A program made the position numbers and the translations under genes. The notes below the pieces were generated by a model, which was given only the letters and a program-made list of their open reading frames with translations, was not told where the DNA came from and searched no databases. DNA of 64,000 nucleotides from Lentilactobacillus buchneri (lineage in GTDB: Bacteria > Bacillota > Bacilli > Lactobacillales > Lactobacillaceae): NCBI RefSeq assembly GCF_018314255.1, contig NZ_CP073066.1, positions 2,108,001-2,172,000 on the forward strand, read 5' to 3'. Below are positions 61,361 through 64,000 of the stretch, one piece after another. The first letter of the stretch is position 1. Each line of letters begins with the position of its first letter.

Positions 61361-62383
61361 ATGGAAACTTTAATTTTAAAACAGCAGCAACTAGACCAAG
61401 CGGCGGACTTTATCCGTCAAGGCGAACTGGTGGCATTTCCCACCGAAACCGTCTATGGGTTGGGGGCCGACGCGACCAATGAAACGGCTGTTAAGAAAGT
61501 TTATGCCGCTAAGGGACGTCCCAGTGACAATCCGCTGATCGTTACCGTATCTGACATCGCGATGGTCGAAAAATACACCCAACCATTTTCCGACGACGCC
61601 AAAGCATTGATGGCCAAATTCTGGCCGGGTTCTTTGACGATGATTTTCAAGCTGAAGCCAAACGCTTTATCCAAATCGGTTACCGGCGGACTGGACACCG
61701 CAGCGTTCAGGTTCCCGAAAAACCAAACCACGCTGGATTTGATTTCAAAGGCCGGCGTACCAATTGTTGGTCCGTCAGCCAATACTTCCGGCAAGCCAAG
61801 TCCAACGACTGCCCAGCACGTTTATCATGATTTAAACGGCAAGATTGCCGCAATTGTCGATGATGGACCGACCACGGTTGGTGTCGAATCGACGATTCTT
61901 GACATGTCTGTGGCAACCCCGTCGATTTTGCGCCCGGGTGCTGTGACCAAAGAGGATATTGAGGCCGTTATTCATCGACCGGTGATTGATGAACTCCACC
62001 ATGTGGGCGCCAAACAAACCCCTAAAGCCCCTGGGATGAAGTACAAGCACTATGCCCCCAATGCTCAGGTCTACATTGTCGATCCTGATGATGATTGGCA
62101 CGATGTGGTCGCCTGGATCAAGCAGCACCCGCAGCCAATTGGGGTGATGGCCTTTGATGACATCATCAAGACGATTAATTGGCCGGATAATGTCGATGTG
62201 ATTTCACTTGGCAACGACGCCCGCACAGCAGCTCATGACCTGTTTGCCGAATTACGGGATTTTGATAACCACCCTGCCTATAAAATTATTTTTACCCAAG
62301 GAATTGATCCAAAGGGAATTGGTGAGGCTTACATGAATCGTTTGAATAAATCAGCTGGGCAAATGCATTTCAAGCAGTTATAA
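61361..62383 (+). CDS. ywlC: Threonylcarbamoyl-AMP synthase (Sua5/YwlC)
   Basis: 340 residues: a YrdC domain (about 10-200; FPTETVYGLGADATN, KGRPSDNPLIVTV, PGSLTMIFK, RFPKNQTTLDLI) plus the C-terminal Sua5 domain (APGMKYKHYAPNAQVYIV), so Sua5 rather than TsaC type. It makes threonylcarbamoyl-AMP for the t6A37 modification of ANN-decoding tRNAs. Twelve bases after prmC. Confidence 0.94.
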   Translation: METLILKQQQLDQAADFIRQGELVAFPTETVYGLGADATNETAVKKVYAAKGRPSDNPLIVTVSDIAMVEKYTQPFSDDAKALMAKFWPGSLTMIFKLKPNALSKSVTGGLDTAAFRFPKNQTTLDLISKAGVPIVGPSANTSGKPSPTTAQHVYHDLNGKIAAIVDDGPTTVGVESTILDMSVATPSILRPGAVTKEDIEAVIHRPVIDELHHVGAKQTPKAPGMKYKHYAPNAQVYIVDPDDDWHDVVAWIKQHPQPIGVMAFDDIIKTINWPDNVDVISLGNDARTAAHDLFAELRDFDNHPAYKIIFTQGIDPKGIGEAYMNRLNKSAGQMHFKQL

Positions 62384-62419
62384 TTTATTTGTACCAAATA
62401 AATTAGTGAGGTGTTGCAG

Positions 62420-63661
62420 TTGAACTACGATTATAAACAGCAGGATCCAGAACTTTGGGATGCCATTGCCAACGAAGAGAACCGTCAGGAGCATAATATC
62501 GAACTGATCGCGTCTGAAAATATCGTATCAAACGCTGTTCGTGCCGCTCAGGGTTCCGTACTGACCAACAAGTACGCTGAAGGATACCCGGGCCGGAGAT
62601 ATTATGGCGGCTGTGAGTACATTGATGTTGTTGAACAATTGGCGATTGACCGTGCCAAAGAATTATTTGGTGCCGAATATGCCAACGTGCAGCCTCACTC
62701 AGGTTCACAAGCGAACCAAGAGGTTTATGCCGCATTCCTAAAGCCCGGTGATCGGATTTTAGGGATGGGATTAGACGCCGGCGGCCATTTGAGCCACGGT
62801 GCCAAAGTCAGCTTTTCAGGCAAGCTCTACGACTCTTTCTCGTATGGTCTTGATCCAAAGACCCAATTGATCGATTACGATGAAGTTGCCAGAATTGCCC
62901 AAATCGTTCAACCAAAACTGATCATTGCCGGAGCCTCCGCATACAGTCGAATCATTGACTGGCAGAAGTTCCGGGATATTGCCGATTCTGTTGGCGCTTA
63001 TCTGATGGTTGACATGGCCCACATTGCCGGTTTGGTTGCAGTTGGCTTGCATCCAAGTCCAGTTCCGGTTGCAGACGTTGTCACCACGACGACTCATAAG
63101 ACGTTGCGGGGACCTCGCGGCGGCTTGATTTTGGCCAAAGAAAAGTATGCCAAGAAGCTGAACTCAGCTGTTTTCCCTGGCAGCCAGGGTGGTCCTTTGG
63201 AACACGTAATTGCCGGAAAAGCGGCGGCCTTTTATGAAGACTTACAGCCGGCATTCAAAGAATACGGCGAGCAGATCATTAAAAATGCCAAAGCAATGGC
63301 CGACGTATTCCAGAATTCCAAGTCAGTCTCCGTTCTTACCGGTGGAACTGACAATCATTTAATGACGCTTAATTTAACGCAGACCTCATTGAATGGTAAA
63401 GAGCTGCAAAACCTGCTGGATACTGTTCACATCACCACTAATAAAGAGTCGATTCCAAATGACCCATTGCCACCTTCGAAGACCAGCGGGTTGCGGTTGG
63501 GAACGCCAGCCATTACCACCCGAGGCTTCAAGGAAGACGATGCCAAAGCGGTTGCCAATTTGATTTTACAAGTGATTGACAAACCAAATGATGACCAAAA
63601 CTTAAAGGATGTCGCTGCCAAAGTTGAACAATTAACTGCAGCTCACCCAATTAATCAATAA
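62420..63661 (+). CDS. glyA: Serine hydroxymethyltransferase
   Basis: 413 residues from a TTG at 62420, eight bases after GAGG; GTG and TTG codons just before lie too close to that site. PLP enzyme: [27 protein letters not shown], the PLP Lys in [16 protein letters not shown] (about residue 226), [14 protein letters not shown]. It interconverts serine and glycine and supplies one-carbon units. Follows ywlC by 36 bases. Confidence 0.96.
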   Translation: MNYDYKQQDPELWDAIANEENRQEHNIELIASENIVSNAVRAAQGSVLTNKYAEGYPGRRYYGGCEYIDVVEQLAIDRAKELFGAEYANVQPHSGSQANQEVYAAFLKPGDRILGMGLDAGGHLSHGAKVSFSGKLYDSFSYGLDPKTQLIDYDEVARIAQIVQPKLIIAGASAYSRIIDWQKFRDIADSVGAYLMVDMAHIAGLVAVGLHPSPVPVADVVTTTTHKTLRGPRGGLILAKEKYAKKLNSAVFPGSQGGPLEHVIAGKAAAFYEDLQPAFKEYGEQIIKNAKAMADVFQNSKSVSVLTGGTDNHLMTLNLTQTSLNGKELQNLLDTVHITTNKESIPNDPLPPSKTSGLRLGTPAITTRGFKEDDAKAVANLILQVIDKPNDDQNLKDVAAKVEQLTAAHPINQ

Positions 63662-63668
63662 TTTTGAC

Positions 63669-63703
63669 TGGCTTGAAACTAATTGTGGTTTCAAGCCTTT
63701 TTG
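63669..63703 (+). terminator. Terminator of glyA
   Basis: GGCTTGAAAC pairs with GTTTCAAGCC, then TTTTT. Confidence 0.9.
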
Positions 63704-63767
63704 TATACTTTCCGATCGCGTATATGTGATACAATTATTTCGGAATACAAAAAGGAGTTGGAAAATA

Positions 63768-64000
63768 ATGGGTAAGTTTCAAGTTATGGATCATCCGTTG
63801 ATTCAACACAAGCTGTCAATGATTAGGGACAAGAATTGCGGGACTAAAGAGTTTCGGGAAATCGTCAACGAAATTGCCACTTTAATGGCTTTTGAAGTTT
63901 CACGGGATATGCCTTTGGAAGATGTTGATATTGAGACACCAGAGGGGATTGCGCATGCGAAGCAGATTTCCGGTAAAAAGGTCGCCATCGTACCAATCTT
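63768..64000 (+). CDS. upp: Uracil phosphoribosyltransferase (N-terminal part)
   Basis: Only the first 77 codons are in the window. [39 protein letters not shown] (in parts) and [25 protein letters not shown] are clear Upp. It salvages uracil with PRPP to give UMP. AAGGAG lies ten bases before the ATG. It commonly follows glyA and precedes the ATP synthase operon in lactobacilli. Confidence 0.93.
   Translation, partial: MGKFQVMDHPLIQHKLSMIRDKNCGTKEFREIVNEIATLMAFEVSRDMPLEDVDIETPEGIAHAKQISGKKVAIVPI

Overview
The window looks like a chromosomal segment of a heterofermentative lactobacillus, most likely of the Lentilactobacillus (L. buchneri) group. The tmRNA tag reads AKNNNNSYALAA, as in lactobacilli. 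The gene content is also typical: a MurT/GatD pair, the tdk-prfA-prmC-ywlC-glyA-upp block, a C69 dipeptidase, pyruvate oxidase, an archaeal-type PEP carboxylase, and secreted proteins with DUF5776-like ends. The genus is an inference from gene content, not a measured placement.

Layout. 1-4.5 kb: start of a secreted or membrane protein, an MMPL-type exporter with a divergent TetR regulator and two matching operators, and a DUF2316 gene. 4.6-16.7 kb: a secreted orphan protein, a two-domain wall hydrolase, aspartate ammonia-lyase, a Na,K-ATPase-like P-type ATPase, a marR-GNAT-B3/B4 operon, a zinc-ribbon membrane protein, a hexapeptide acetyltransferase and a SerA-like dehydrogenase. 17-20 kb: zinc alcohol dehydrogenase plus a lactaldehyde-type aldehyde dehydrogenase, a plausible lactaldehyde/1,2-propanediol module. 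20-25 kb: two exporters, a LexA-boxed YolD-like mini-operon and a complete IS30-family element. 25-31 kb: ene-reductase, nitroreductase, dipeptidase, PEP carboxylase. 31-37 kb: small stress and housekeeping proteins. 37.6-45 kb: frameshifted pyruvate oxidase, S53 protease, secreted orphans and an MFS gene with an internal stop. 45-53 kb: tmRNA, a C39-like protein with a two-component system, a large surface protein, and tRNA-Glu and tRNA-Gln. 53-64 kb: a frameshifted prolyl-tRNA editing gene, MurT/GatD and the tdk-to-upp block.

The most unusual signal is two families of dispersed intergenic elements. Family 1 lies at 30863-31054, 31566-31787 and 52592-52791. Family 2 lies at 4631-4850 and 19750-19882. 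In both families the outer sequence is conserved between copies, while the long central stem has a different sequence in each copy but remains self-complementary. Most copies abut a stop codon. Other points of interest are the SOS-controlled yolD pair without a polymerase gene, an IS30 leader hairpin that buries the transposase start, and three genes each broken by one apparent lesion (pyruvate oxidase, MFS transporter, prolyl-tRNA deacylase). No CRISPR array, prophage or plasmid origin was seen.
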